This document shows positions 1 to 6,615 of a stretch of 11,790 nucleotides of DNA, one piece after another. Within the stretch, counting starts at the first letter, position 1, and each line of letters starts with the position of its first letter. This stretch comes from an uncultured Prevotella sp. (GTDB lineage: Bacteria > Bacteroidota > Bacteroidia > Bacteroidales > Bacteroidaceae), in NCBI GenBank assembly GCA_902497035.1, contig CABVDL010000083.1, forward strand, positions 1-11,790, written 5' to 3'. Under the pieces are notes generated by a model. It was not told the DNA's origin, ran no database searches, and saw nothing but the letters and a program-made list of their open reading frames with translations. Made by a program: the position numbers and the translations under genes.

Positions 1-1
1 G

Positions 2-88
2 GCTGGTGGCCGGCACCAGGCCGGCCACTACACTGTCACCGGTGACGCACAGCTCTACAAACTTTATCTGCTGCGCCCATTCTGGTGA
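2..88 (+). CDS. Possible C-terminal end of a gene running in from the left (unresolved)
   Basis: An open frame enters from the left edge and stops with TGA at 86-88, giving 28 residues ending in LYKLYLLRPFW. Codon use is ordinary for this window, and a small hairpin with a T-rich tail follows at 148-168, which would fit the end of a plus-strand gene. The opposite strand is also open in the same codon register, from an ATG at 100-98 to the edge (begins MYRSSPEWAQQIKF). It uses more rarely chosen codons (CGA, TCA, ATA, GTA) and has no visible ribosome binding site or promoter. Only one of the two is likely real. No family is recognised for either, and I favour the plus-strand reading only slightly. 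Confidence 0.3.
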   Translation, partial: AGGRHQAGHYTVTGDAQLYKLYLLRPFW

Positions 89-147
89 ACTTCGGTACAT
101 GGCCCAAAGCACAGATAGAGCGGTATTATTACCACGACGGTATCATC

Positions 148-168
148 AGGGCTTTCCCTTTCTTTTTT
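148..168 (+). terminator. Weak hairpin with T-rich tail
   Basis: AGGG (148-151) and CCCT (156-159) form a 4-bp stem with a CTTT loop, followed by a pyrimidine tract with a run of six T. The stem is short, so this is a weak candidate. It would sit 60 bases beyond the possible plus-strand gene end at 88 and before the end of the converging nuclease gene at 223. Confidence 0.25.
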
Positions 169-222
169 CCTTTGTCTTTCTTGATAGTGACCGTCAGCAG
201 GCTGGCTCTTCCTGGTCTTAAT

Positions 223-1143
223 TTAATTGGATGTGGAGAAGCCCCAGGCTCGCTTGACGTTGTTAAGCGGTAGACTTTCAACATGGTGCTCTATATCATC
301 GGGCAGGTTGCAGAAAAAGTCAATGCCGGTGCGCTGCTCGAGTGAGTCTATATTGACCACGTAGGGTGCGATGTTCTGGGTGGAATTGGCCTCATGCTCA
401 ATCCAGAAGCCCATGGCCTTGTATCCGGACTGGTTGTGCATCAGCACGGCCATGTAGTAGTGTTTGGGAATCGTCATGCCATGCACCTTGTTGGGAAGCA
501 CTTGGTCGGCGTTGTCGATGGTGCCGCCCTTGACCACGAAAAGCGTGTCGGTGGTGTTGTTGGCTTTTATCTGATTGCGCACCCATATTTCCATGGTTGC
601 CCACACTTTTGCGTTGAAGTCGCCGAGCTGCGGCATCATGTTTGTCAGATAAAAGGTCTGATAGTTGGCGTTACGCGTATTTAGGCGGTCGGCCGACGGA
701 CGCATGTGCCCGTGGTCGTAGCGAGTTCCCCAGAAAGGGTCACCATCGCCGGCCGTCCATGCTTTGCTGTTCTTGAAGTCGGGGTCAGTCGGGTACTGCT
801 TCGTATATCGCTCTTCTTTGCTTACAGTGTAACGGCTGGTGCCTGCTTTTCTGTTTGCCCCATTGATGACATAGCACGACCAGCGGCACGAGCGGATGTC
901 GGTATCCCATTCAACGGAGTAGTTCACCTCGCCATTGTCATAGTGGGTGATGATGGCACTGCTGCCGCCTTTGACACGGGGAAACTCCAAGCGGTGGGTC
1001 ACAATGTTAGCCTCGGCAAGGTTGGAGTTGGTGTTATTGCCGGAGACGCTGCTCCCATCCCCACCGGCCTCGCTGCTGTCGGAGCCGCAGGAGGCTAACG
1101 CCAACAGGGCTGAGAATAGGATGAAATAATGTTTAATGGTCAT
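223..1143 (-). CDS. Secreted DNA/RNA non-specific endonuclease, lipoprotein
   Basis: 306 residues. The start is set at MTIKHYFIL (ATG 1143-1141). An upstream in-frame ATG at 1197 would place the signal peptide internally and overlaps a likely terminator. A hydrophobic segment ends in the lipobox LASC, giving a lipidated Cys19. Acidic and Ser residues (GSDSSEAGGD) follow it, as in Bacteroidota surface-export signals. The NUC (Endonuclease_NS) core spans about residues 95-295. DHGH at 143-146 is a variant of the usual DRGH motif with His146 as expected general base, followed by MRPSADR. TNMMPQ (167-172) and GDFNAKVWATME (174-185) carry the expected metal-ligand Asn168 or Asn177 and Glu185. In this family the enzymes cleave single- and double-stranded DNA and RNA using a divalent metal, giving 5'-phosphate oligonucleotides. 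It lies downstream of rpmE2 on the same strand, behind a likely terminator. The family call is firm; surface location and a feeding role are inferred. Confidence 0.93.
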   Translation of the reverse strand: MTIKHYFILFSALLALASCGSDSSEAGGDGSSVSGNNTNSNLAEANIVTHRLEFPRVKGGSSAIITHYDNGEVNYSVEWDTDIRSCRWSCYVINGANRKAGTSRYTVSKEERYTKQYPTDPDFKNSKAWTAGDGDPFWGTRYDHGHMRPSADRLNTRNANYQTFYLTNMMPQLGDFNAKVWATMEIWVRNQIKANNTTDTLFVVKGGTIDNADQVLPNKVHGMTIPKHYYMAVLMHNQSGYKAMGFWIEHEANSTQNIAPYVVNIDSLEQRTGIDFFCNLPDDIEHHVESLPLNNVKRAWGFSTSN

Positions 1144-1188
1144 ATCTGAGAGGGTTGAAACATGCAGCGGAATATATGCAGACTGCGT

Positions 1189-1242
1189 TAAAAACAAAAA
1201 GAGGTACGACCGGCCGCATATGCAACTACGCCCGAACGTACC
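1189..1242 (-). terminator. Likely intrinsic terminator after rpmE2
   Basis: On the minus strand GGTACG (1242-1237) and CGTACC (1208-1203) are perfect 6-bp arms, followed by TC and two runs of five T separated by one G. The loop is long (28 bases) and contains the palindrome GCATATGC, which could fold on its own. It begins about 30 bases past the rpmE2 stop and would separate it from the nuclease gene. The long loop makes it less certain than a compact hairpin. Confidence 0.5.
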
Positions 1243-1274
1243 CCCACTCGTGAATATATGCTTAAAAAGATATA

Positions 1275-1526
1275 TTACTTCTTCAGCTTACCGTAGCGGT
1301 TCATGAAGCGGTCAACGCGACCGGCAGTGTCAACAAGCTTGCTCTTGCCGGTATAGAAGGGGTGGGAGCTGCTTGAGATTTCTACCTTTACCACGGGGTA
1401 AGTCTCGCCTTCAAACTCTACTGTATCTGTTGTCTTGCATGTAGATTTTGTAAGGAACATATCGCCGTTGGACATGTCCTTGAACACGACGGGGCGATAG
1501 TTTTCTGGGTGAATACCTTTTTTCAT
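1275..1526 (-). CDS. rpmE2: 50S ribosomal protein L31, type B (zinc-free)
   Basis: 83 residues, full length for type B L31. It opens with MKKGIHPENYRPVVFKDMS and ends with HPFYTGKSKLVDTAGRVDRF and a basic tail, both diagnostic. It has a single Cys (in STCKTT) and no CxxC pair, so it is the C-minus, zinc-independent form. L31 bridges the large and small ribosomal subunits. In many bacteria this paralogue is made under zinc limitation, but in many Bacteroidota it may be the only L31, so zinc control is not implied. It has its own promoter (1576-1607) and a likely terminator, so it appears to be a separate unit between the import operon and the nuclease gene. Confidence 0.97.
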   Translation of the reverse strand: MKKGIHPENYRPVVFKDMSNGDMFLTKSTCKTTDTVEFEGETYPVVKVEISSSSHPFYTGKSKLVDTAGRVDRFMNRYGKLKK

Positions 1527-1570
1527 TGCTTTGTTATAATTGTAATTAATAATAGTCTGCTAATAATAGC

Positions 1571-1600
1571 GGGTGCAAAATTACGAAGAATTCTGCACCC
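1571..1600. repeat. 7-bp perfect inverted repeat over the rpmE2 promoter
   Basis: GGGTGCA (1571-1577) and TGCACCC (1594-1600) are perfect arms with a 16-base spacer that contains the palindrome GAATTC. One arm touches the -7 element and the other lies in the promoter spacer, a position where a dimeric repressor would block RNA polymerase. This may be an operator or chance; no regulator is identified. Confidence 0.4.
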
Positions 1601-1607
1601 GGCCAAA
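1576..1607 (-). promoter_or_regulatory. Promoter of rpmE2 (Bacteroidota housekeeping type)
   Basis: Minus-strand TTTG (1607-1604), a 20-base spacer, then TAATTTTG (1583-1576): an exact match to the Bacteroidota consensus. Transcription would start near 1570, giving a leader of about 40 bases before the rpmE2 ATG. Confidence 0.85.
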
Positions 1608-1643
1608 TAAATTTCTGATTATTTATTGATTATCACCTCATTA

Positions 1644-2996
1644 TTACTTGGCGTAGGTAACGGTGATTGTTTTTACACGCAACTGTGTTCCGCCGCTGTT
1701 TCCTTCGATGTAGTTACAATAGGTAGCGGTGTTGCCGCTGAAGGTAATGGTCTGTGAGGCATTGCCCACGTAGTCAGTCCCATTATAACTGTCGCAGGAG
1801 AATACTATCTTTGCAATTGGCTTGCTGGCATTGAAAGTGATGGTATTGCTGGCATAGATGCGGAAGCCTTTGGTTGCGGAGTGGTAAATTGGCGCACTCT
1901 TGCCTTCTCCCTGTGCGACGCTGATGGTGCTGCCGTCGGAGAGCGAGTAGGGACCGGAAACTTCTTCCTTGCTTGCAAGGCCTAATGTGTTCAGGTCGAT
2001 GGTAGCCGTCTCGGTTCCGGCTGTCACGCCGCTGTTGGTCAGTGTGACGGTGGTGCCGCTGATAGTAACGCTCTCACTGGTGCCCGGTGTATCGGGTGTG
2101 TCAGGTGTGTTGCCGCTGCCTTCGATGGAGACAATCTTGCTTCCCTTTGCCATTTCGGGCGTATTGCCCATATAGTTAACAAGGGTTCCCAAGACGGTAA
2201 CTTTCTGCCCCACCTTGAGCTGATCTGCGGAGGTAAACTTGTCGCCATTGGTGTAGTAGCCGCGGAATACGTAGAACTGGTCGCCATTGGTTGTTCCGTC
2301 CTCTGAAATGTAATACTCGGCATTACCGAAACTGCCAGTGTCAATACTCTTGATTTTGCTGATTATACCGGTGACATAGACATTCTCCAGCTTCCCGTCA
2401 GCAGTGAGGGCTGAGGCAGCCTTGTTGGCTCCTGCGGCGTTGTAGGGATTGGTCTGCGTGCCGTCGCCCTTGGCCTCGCCAGGTGTCGGCGTGTCACCGC
2501 CGCCCTCTGTCTTGCCGTTCAGAGAATAGATGTAACTGCTACCCTTGCCCACGGTCTCAGGCGTGTTGCCCTTGTAGTTGGTGAATTTGCCGCAGACAAT
2601 CACCTCGTCACCCTCATTCAGCTTGTCGTCAGCGGTGAACTTGCGGTTGCCAAGATAGTAGCTTTGGAAGATGTAGATCTTGTTGCTGCCGTCGTCGGTA
2701 ATATAGTAGGTGGCGTTGCCAAATTTCTCGGTCTCAATTGTCGGCGTGCCGGTGACCTTTCCTTTGACGTAGATGGCGTTCTCTGTGGTCTCGTCGGCTC
2801 CGAGCGCGTTGACCACCTGCAAAGCTGCTGCCACGTTGTAGGGGTCGGCGGCCGTACCTGTGCCTTGCGGCGTTACTTCTGAGGGCGTGTCAGGTTTTAC
2901 GTTGGGCTGGTTGTACGGCATTGGCACGTCGTCGCAGCCGGTGAGGGCCAGGCCGGTGAGGGCGAGGACCATCAATGAAAGAATTGACTTTTTCAT
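1644..2996 (-). CDS. Lipoprotein with two tandem OB-fold-like (DUF6359-type) repeats
   Basis: 450 residues from ATG 2996-2994. An earlier in-frame ATG (3038) would add 14 polar residues ahead of the signal peptide. The signal ends in LTGC (Cys21), followed by DDVPMPY. Two homologous repeats lie at about residues 46-162 and 177-292. Each starts with GTGxAxDPYN or GDGTQTNPYN, has a VKGKVTG or VTGIISK strand, then FGNATYYITDDG or FGNAEYYISEDG, a YYLGNRKFT or YYTNGDKFT segment, a glycine-rich VIVCGK or VTVLGT strand, and closes with NYKGNTPE or NYMGNTPE. A Pro/Thr/Asp linker (about 293-308) leads to a C-terminal beta-rich domain (about 309-450). The repeats resemble the OB-fold-like DUF6359 domain of Bacteroidota lipoproteins. 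OB folds often bind nucleic acid or sugars, but the ligand here is unknown. It is third in the receptor operon, 51 bases after the DUF5689 gene. Confidence 0.82.
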   Translation of the reverse strand: MKKSILSLMVLALTGLALTGCDDVPMPYNQPNVKPDTPSEVTPQGTGTAADPYNVAAALQVVNALGADETTENAIYVKGKVTGTPTIETEKFGNATYYITDDGSNKIYIFQSYYLGNRKFTADDKLNEGDEVIVCGKFTNYKGNTPETVGKGSSYIYSLNGKTEGGGDTPTPGEAKGDGTQTNPYNAAGANKAASALTADGKLENVYVTGIISKIKSIDTGSFGNAEYYISEDGTTNGDQFYVFRGYYTNGDKFTSADQLKVGQKVTVLGTLVNYMGNTPEMAKGSKIVSIEGSGNTPDTPDTPGTSESVTISGTTVTLTNSGVTAGTETATIDLNTLGLASKEEVSGPYSLSDGSTISVAQGEGKSAPIYHSATKGFRIYASNTITFNASKPIAKIVFSCDSYNGTDYVGNASQTITFSGNTATYCNYIEGNSGGTQLRVKTITVTYAK

Positions 2997-3047
2997 ATTG
3001 TTGTTTCTTTTATTTCTGTTTGGGATGATGACGTTCATCGGTTGGAA

Positions 3048-3908
3048 TTAATATGTTGACTGGCCGTAGGCATCGCTGCGTGTGCGTGCGAGAATTTGCC
3101 ACGTGCTGCGATATACTGTGAAGATGCCCTGCACCTTGGTCTTGCCTTGTGGAATGGTATCATTGGCAAAGTCGGCATAGGTGCTGGTGCGGAACACCAC
3201 CTTGCTGTCGCTTAATCCCACGAAGCCGCGGTTGGCACTGTTGTTGGAGAGGGTGACACTTCCGTCGTTGGGTGCAAACACGCTCTTGCCGTCGCCGTTC
3301 TTAAAGGTGACATCGCTCAGTTGCATGAGCTTGCCCTGGTTGGCGAAGATGTAATCGGCATCGGTGGCTTTAGAGTAGTCGAACTCCGTCATGAGTGCAG
3401 CGACGGCGGCCGTGTTGGGTGTGCCGATGGTCATGTAGTGTCTGGCAAAAGTGAAGCGGTCCATGCCGCCGATGCTCGTGGCGCCGGTCTTGGCGTTGGA
3501 ATAGACACCGCCAATCTCGGCCTGGCTGCCGTAGCCGCCGATATAGAGACCCTTGAGACTGAACACCACCTGCTGGCCCACGGGCAGCAGGCCGGCAAGT
3601 CCGCCTTTGTTGATGGCCACGATGATGGCGCCGCTATTGTCCTGCAGCGAGATCTCGTTGTAGAGATTGCTGCCGTTGTCATTGCCGGTCACCCAGCCCT
3701 TCACCTGGATGTCCTCGGTGATTTGCTTCATGCCGCTGCCTGTGATGGTGCTGCGGTATGTTTCTTTAAGCTGCTGGATGGACACGATGTTGGTGGTGTC
3801 GATGGTCACTCCTGTGCTGTCTTTCTCCACATCGTCGTAGCCGCTGTCCATGCATGAGGCAAGTGCCAGGGCGGCGATGGCTGAAAAGAATATAGAGAGT
3901 TTTCTCAT
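3048..3908 (-). CDS. DUF5689-type OB-fold lipoprotein
   Basis: 286 residues. The signal peptide ends in LASC (Cys19), followed by MDSGYDDVEKD, an acidic tether suited to a surface lipoprotein. After a linker comes IVSIQQLKETYRS (about 41-53). An OB-like core (about 66-122) follows, with VKGWVTGNDNGSNLYNEISL and DNSGAIIVAIN. The C-terminal strand pair VQGIFTVYRSTWQILARTRSD (about 259-279) is typical of DUF5689 proteins. The biochemical role of this domain is not established. In Bacteroidota it is repeatedly found beside TonB-dependent receptors of the kind encoded just upstream, and here the gap to that receptor is only 24 bases. By analogy with SusD-like partners it may cap or feed the receptor, although it shows no SusD helical repeats. 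That last point is inference. Confidence 0.85.
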   Translation of the reverse strand: MRKLSIFFSAIAALALASCMDSGYDDVEKDSTGVTIDTTNIVSIQQLKETYRSTITGSGMKQITEDIQVKGWVTGNDNGSNLYNEISLQDNSGAIIVAINKGGLAGLLPVGQQVVFSLKGLYIGGYGSQAEIGGVYSNAKTGATSIGGMDRFTFARHYMTIGTPNTAAVAALMTEFDYSKATDADYIFANQGKLMQLSDVTFKNGDGKSVFAPNDGSVTLSNNSANRGFVGLSDSKVVFRTSTYADFANDTIPQGKTKVQGIFTVYRSTWQILARTRSDAYGQSTY

Positions 3909-3932
3909 GTTGCTATATATGATAAGGTGTGT

Positions 3933-6470
3933 TTAGAAACGATAGGAAACCTGGAACATGCCGTTGGTGCCGAAGATATAGTATTTCTTCGGGTTGCGGG
4001 AGAACTTGTAGATGCGGTCGTTGTTGCGCTGACCCTCGTTGGTTGTGGTGTAGTCGCTTCGGCTCTGCTCATATCCTCCGGTCACGAGATGTCGGTTGTT
4101 GAGGATGTTGGTCACCATGAGGTTGAAGTTGAGCGAGCCCTTGCGCAGGCGTACGCTCTTGCCTATGCTGCCGTCGAGCATCCAGCCGCCGTGGCCCTTG
4201 GCCTGGTCGGGCACGATGATGTTGCCGTCGTTATCGACATCGCCTGATCTGGTGAGCGTGCTCTCATAGCGTGTGCAGGGCGAGAAGCTCAGGTAGATGC
4301 GGTCGTACCAGTTGGCATTGAGGTCGATATACCATCCGCTCTGATGGAAGCTCAGACCGAGGCTTGTGGCGGTCAGCGGGGTGCCGCTTTCGCGCATGCC
4401 CTTTGTCATCACCTGGTCGGCGGCACCGTTGGAGCCGTCGTTATAGGTGGCTTTGGTAGAGCTTAGATAGATGAGATTGGCGTTGTTGGTGTATTTGGCG
4501 TCGCTGATGGTGCCCATGGCATTGAGGTCGAGGAATGAGGCGAGCTTCACCTTTGCGCCGCCCTCTACGCCGTAGTAGCTCTTCTTGATGCCGGTCATCG
4601 AAACGTAGGAGAACGAGTTGATGTCGTCGAAGTAGAAGTTCTGCCACTCTGTACCGTGATTGATGTTGCTGTAGTAGGCGTTGACGTTGAGGTGCAGCCA
4701 GCTGTTCTGATATTGGTAACCGAGCTCTGACGAGAACACGCGCTCGCTTGTGAGGTTGGCCACGAAGTCGTTGTTCATCTCAGGAGCCACGAAAGCGGTG
4801 CTGGCCAGCGGCGCGCGGTGCTCGTAGCCGAGGCCGATGGTGAATACCTGCCCTGAGCCCAAGTCGATGTTGGCGCCGAACTTCATGCCGCCCGACAGGA
4901 ACTTGGCCAGCTTGCTGTGGCCGTAGCTGTTGTCGGCGAACATACCGTTGCGCATGTAGCCCTTGCGGCGCATGTCGTCGTAGTTGAGGCGGCCGGCCAC
5001 GAAGTAGTGCACGTTGCCGAAGTCCTCAGTGTAGGTTGACCACAGATTGGCCTGCCTCACCTCAATCTGGTAGTCGTAGCCGAACTTGTCGCCTTCGCCC
5101 ACCACGCCGTTAGGATTGTTGAGGTCGTACTGCACGCGCGGGTCGTTGATGCCGTAGGTGCCGAGGGCATAGGTGTTGATGTTGTGGTAATAGTATCCGC
5201 CGAGCATGTCGTCCATCTTCTGGTAGTGCCGTCCGCGGTTCTGTCCGAGGATAAGGCCGCCGGTGAGGATTTGCTTGTCGGAGAGCTGGGCCTTGAGCGT
5301 GGAGGCCAGGTTGAACATCAGCGTGTTGTTGTGCTTCGACTGGATGTAGTAGAGTGCGTCGCTGCCGCTGCGGTTCTGGTTGCGGTTGGCGGCGTAGAGC
5401 TGGTCGAAGTCAATCTGGCGGTTGGCCTTGGAAGACTGCCACCAGTCAACGGCGCGCTGCCACTGGGCCAGTGTGAACTCGTTGTTGCGGACATCGCCGT
5501 CCCATACCTCATAATAGCTGCTCGGCATGTTCTTCCAGTAGTCAGGCTGCGGGTTCTCGGCGTTGCTGTAGTTGAGCTTTGTGCTCTTGTACATGCCGTA
5601 TTTGCCGAAGGCCGACGTGGTGAGTCTCACCTTGTCGGTGATGTCCCAGTCCCAGGTGAGGATGGCCGAGGGGGAGAAGTCGTTGACCACGCGCGAGTTG
5701 CGCTTCTTGCCGTTCTGGTAGCCCCAGTAGGGATTGTAGTAATAGTCGTTGGCGAGCCAGTAGGCCTCGTCGGTCGAAGCGCCCTGTGTGGAGCGCTCGG
5801 TGGGGTTGCCCCATGTGGTGAACGAGAGCGAGTGGCCGTTGATCCACTTCTTCTGGAAGCCGAGGAAGTAGCTGAGGGCATTGTAGAATGTGCCCTCGAC
5901 GTAGCCGCGCTCGGCCCAGCGGTAGGTCAGGCCGCCGGCAAAGGCCCAACCGCGGGCATTGAAGCCCGAGGCATAGGTGTACATGCCGCGCAGCGTGTAG
6001 TTGCGGTTGGCGGCGCCCAGCGAGAGATAGTTGCCCGTCTGCATGCTGCCGGCGCGGAAGTCGTAGTCGTTGCTGCCGGCCATGTCGGGCATGGCGAAGC
6101 TGTTGCTCTCAAACGGCATCGAATAGTCGACGTTGCGGGTGAAGCGGTTCAGACCGCCCACCGTGGAGAAGCGGAACTGTCCCGTCTCCATGTCGTTCTG
6201 GGGAGTGCCATTGATAAATACACTGTTGTACTTCTGGTTGAAAGCACGATAGCGGAAACGTGTGGGAGAGAACAGGTAGCCTACTTCAGAAGCATACACA
6301 TTGGTGTTGGAGTGGACAATGGTCACATTCTGGCTCATGTCATCGTCCTCGCCCAATTGTGCTTCGGTGAAAGTAAAGGCGGCCTCCCCAATGTTGATGG
6401 AGTCCCTCTGAGCATACGTTGCCGAAACAGAGCTTAATGCGGCCAAGGCCATGATAAGCTTTTTCTGCAT
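3933..6470 (-). CDS. TonB-dependent outer-membrane receptor
   Basis: 845 residues. The signal peptide (1-20) ends in ATYA before Gln21. The plug domain covers about 45-170, with the family motif at 71-100: RFRYRAFNQKYNSVFING, TPQNDMETG and QFRF, equivalent to the usual RGYD...VYINGVPxND. The rest is a transmembrane beta-barrel with alternating aromatic strands, ending in FQVSYRF; a terminal Phe is the outer-membrane insertion signal. It lacks the N-terminal carboxypeptidase-D-like domain of SusC proteins, which explains its shorter length, and there is no SusD gene beside it. Receptors of this type import ligands too large or scarce for porins, using energy from TonB-ExbB-ExbD. The substrate is not readable from sequence; partner lipoproteins and flanking nucleases point to nucleotides, oligonucleotides or a phosphate- or metal-bearing ligand. 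It is first gene of a three-gene operon with a strong promoter at 6503-6534. Confidence 0.93.
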   Translation of the reverse strand: MQKKLIMALAALSSVSATYAQRDSINIGEAAFTFTEAQLGEDDDMSQNVTIVHSNTNVYASEVGYLFSPTRFRYRAFNQKYNSVFINGTPQNDMETGQFRFSTVGGLNRFTRNVDYSMPFESNSFAMPDMAGSNDYDFRAGSMQTGNYLSLGAANRNYTLRGMYTYASGFNARGWAFAGGLTYRWAERGYVEGTFYNALSYFLGFQKKWINGHSLSFTTWGNPTERSTQGASTDEAYWLANDYYYNPYWGYQNGKKRNSRVVNDFSPSAILTWDWDITDKVRLTTSAFGKYGMYKSTKLNYSNAENPQPDYWKNMPSSYYEVWDGDVRNNEFTLAQWQRAVDWWQSSKANRQIDFDQLYAANRNQNRSGSDALYYIQSKHNNTLMFNLASTLKAQLSDKQILTGGLILGQNRGRHYQKMDDMLGGYYYHNINTYALGTYGINDPRVQYDLNNPNGVVGEGDKFGYDYQIEVRQANLWSTYTEDFGNVHYFVAGRLNYDDMRRKGYMRNGMFADNSYGHSKLAKFLSGGMKFGANIDLGSGQVFTIGLGYEHRAPLASTAFVAPEMNNDFVANLTSERVFSSELGYQYQNSWLHLNVNAYYSNINHGTEWQNFYFDDINSFSYVSMTGIKKSYYGVEGGAKVKLASFLDLNAMGTISDAKYTNNANLIYLSSTKATYNDGSNGAADQVMTKGMRESGTPLTATSLGLSFHQSGWYIDLNANWYDRIYLSFSPCTRYESTLTRSGDVDNDGNIIVPDQAKGHGGWMLDGSIGKSVRLRKGSLNFNLMVTNILNNRHLVTGGYEQSRSDYTTTNEGQRNNDRIYKFSRNPKKYYIFGTNGMFQVSYRF

Positions 6471-6502
6471 AGTCTAATGGGTTAAATGATTATAAGTTTG
6501 TG

Positions 6503-6534
6503 CAAAGATAGTGATATTTTACTTGGTTAACAAA
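6503..6534 (-). promoter_or_regulatory. Promoter of the TonB receptor operon
   Basis: Minus-strand TTTG (6534-6531), 20-base spacer, then TATCTTTG (6510-6503), an exact Bacteroidota consensus match. The expected start near 6497 leaves a leader of only about 27 bases, too short for a riboswitch, so control is most likely at initiation. Confidence 0.9.
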
Positions 6535-6559
6535 CTTTTATTATTAATTTTTTGTTTAA
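6527..6559. promoter_or_regulatory. Imperfect inverted repeat between divergent promoters
   Basis: TTAACAAA (6527-6534) faces TTTGTTTAA (6551-6559), with perfect inner arms AACAAA and TTTGTT 16 bases apart. The arms contain the -33 elements of both divergent promoters, so the symmetry partly follows from two facing TTTG boxes. The extra matching bases (TTAA, GTT) and the palindrome GTTAAC at 6526-6531 allow a shared operator. Weak evidence. Confidence 0.3.
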
Positions 6560-6585
6560 ATTTTGCGGTAATTCAAATATATTTG
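6551..6585 (+). promoter_or_regulatory. Promoter of the secreted nuclease-fold gene
   Basis: TATATTTG (6578-6585) is an exact -7 match. The best -33 candidate, TTTG at 6551-6554, gives a 23-base spacer, longer than the usual 19-21, so the promoter may be weak or need an activator. Transcription would start near 6592, just ahead of the ATG at 6616. Confidence 0.6.
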
Positions 6586-6615
6586 CGACATTTGCAGAAA
6601 ATAATGATTTCGTCG

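Noticed and set aside
1612..1635. AT-only stem (AAATAA/TTATTT) after the receptor operon as a terminator
   Set aside because: It has no GC pairs and lies at the rpmE2 promoter. It is too weak to call, so read-through into rpmE2 remains possible.
3027..3039. GATGA-CGT-TCATC hairpin between the two lipoprotein genes
   Set aside because: It is a 5-bp stem without a T tract inside a likely operon, and such short stems are common by chance.
5184..6437. Long plus-strand open frame (417 codons) opposite the TonB receptor gene
   Set aside because: It is rich in Val, Ala, Gly and Glu with no domain or signal, and mirrors the codon bias of the receptor gene, which has clear family motifs and a promoter on the other strand.
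6511..6615. N-terminal extension of the exported nuclease-fold protein
   Set aside because: It would cover the divergent promoters and bury the signal peptide; the ATG at 6616 opens directly into a normal signal sequence.
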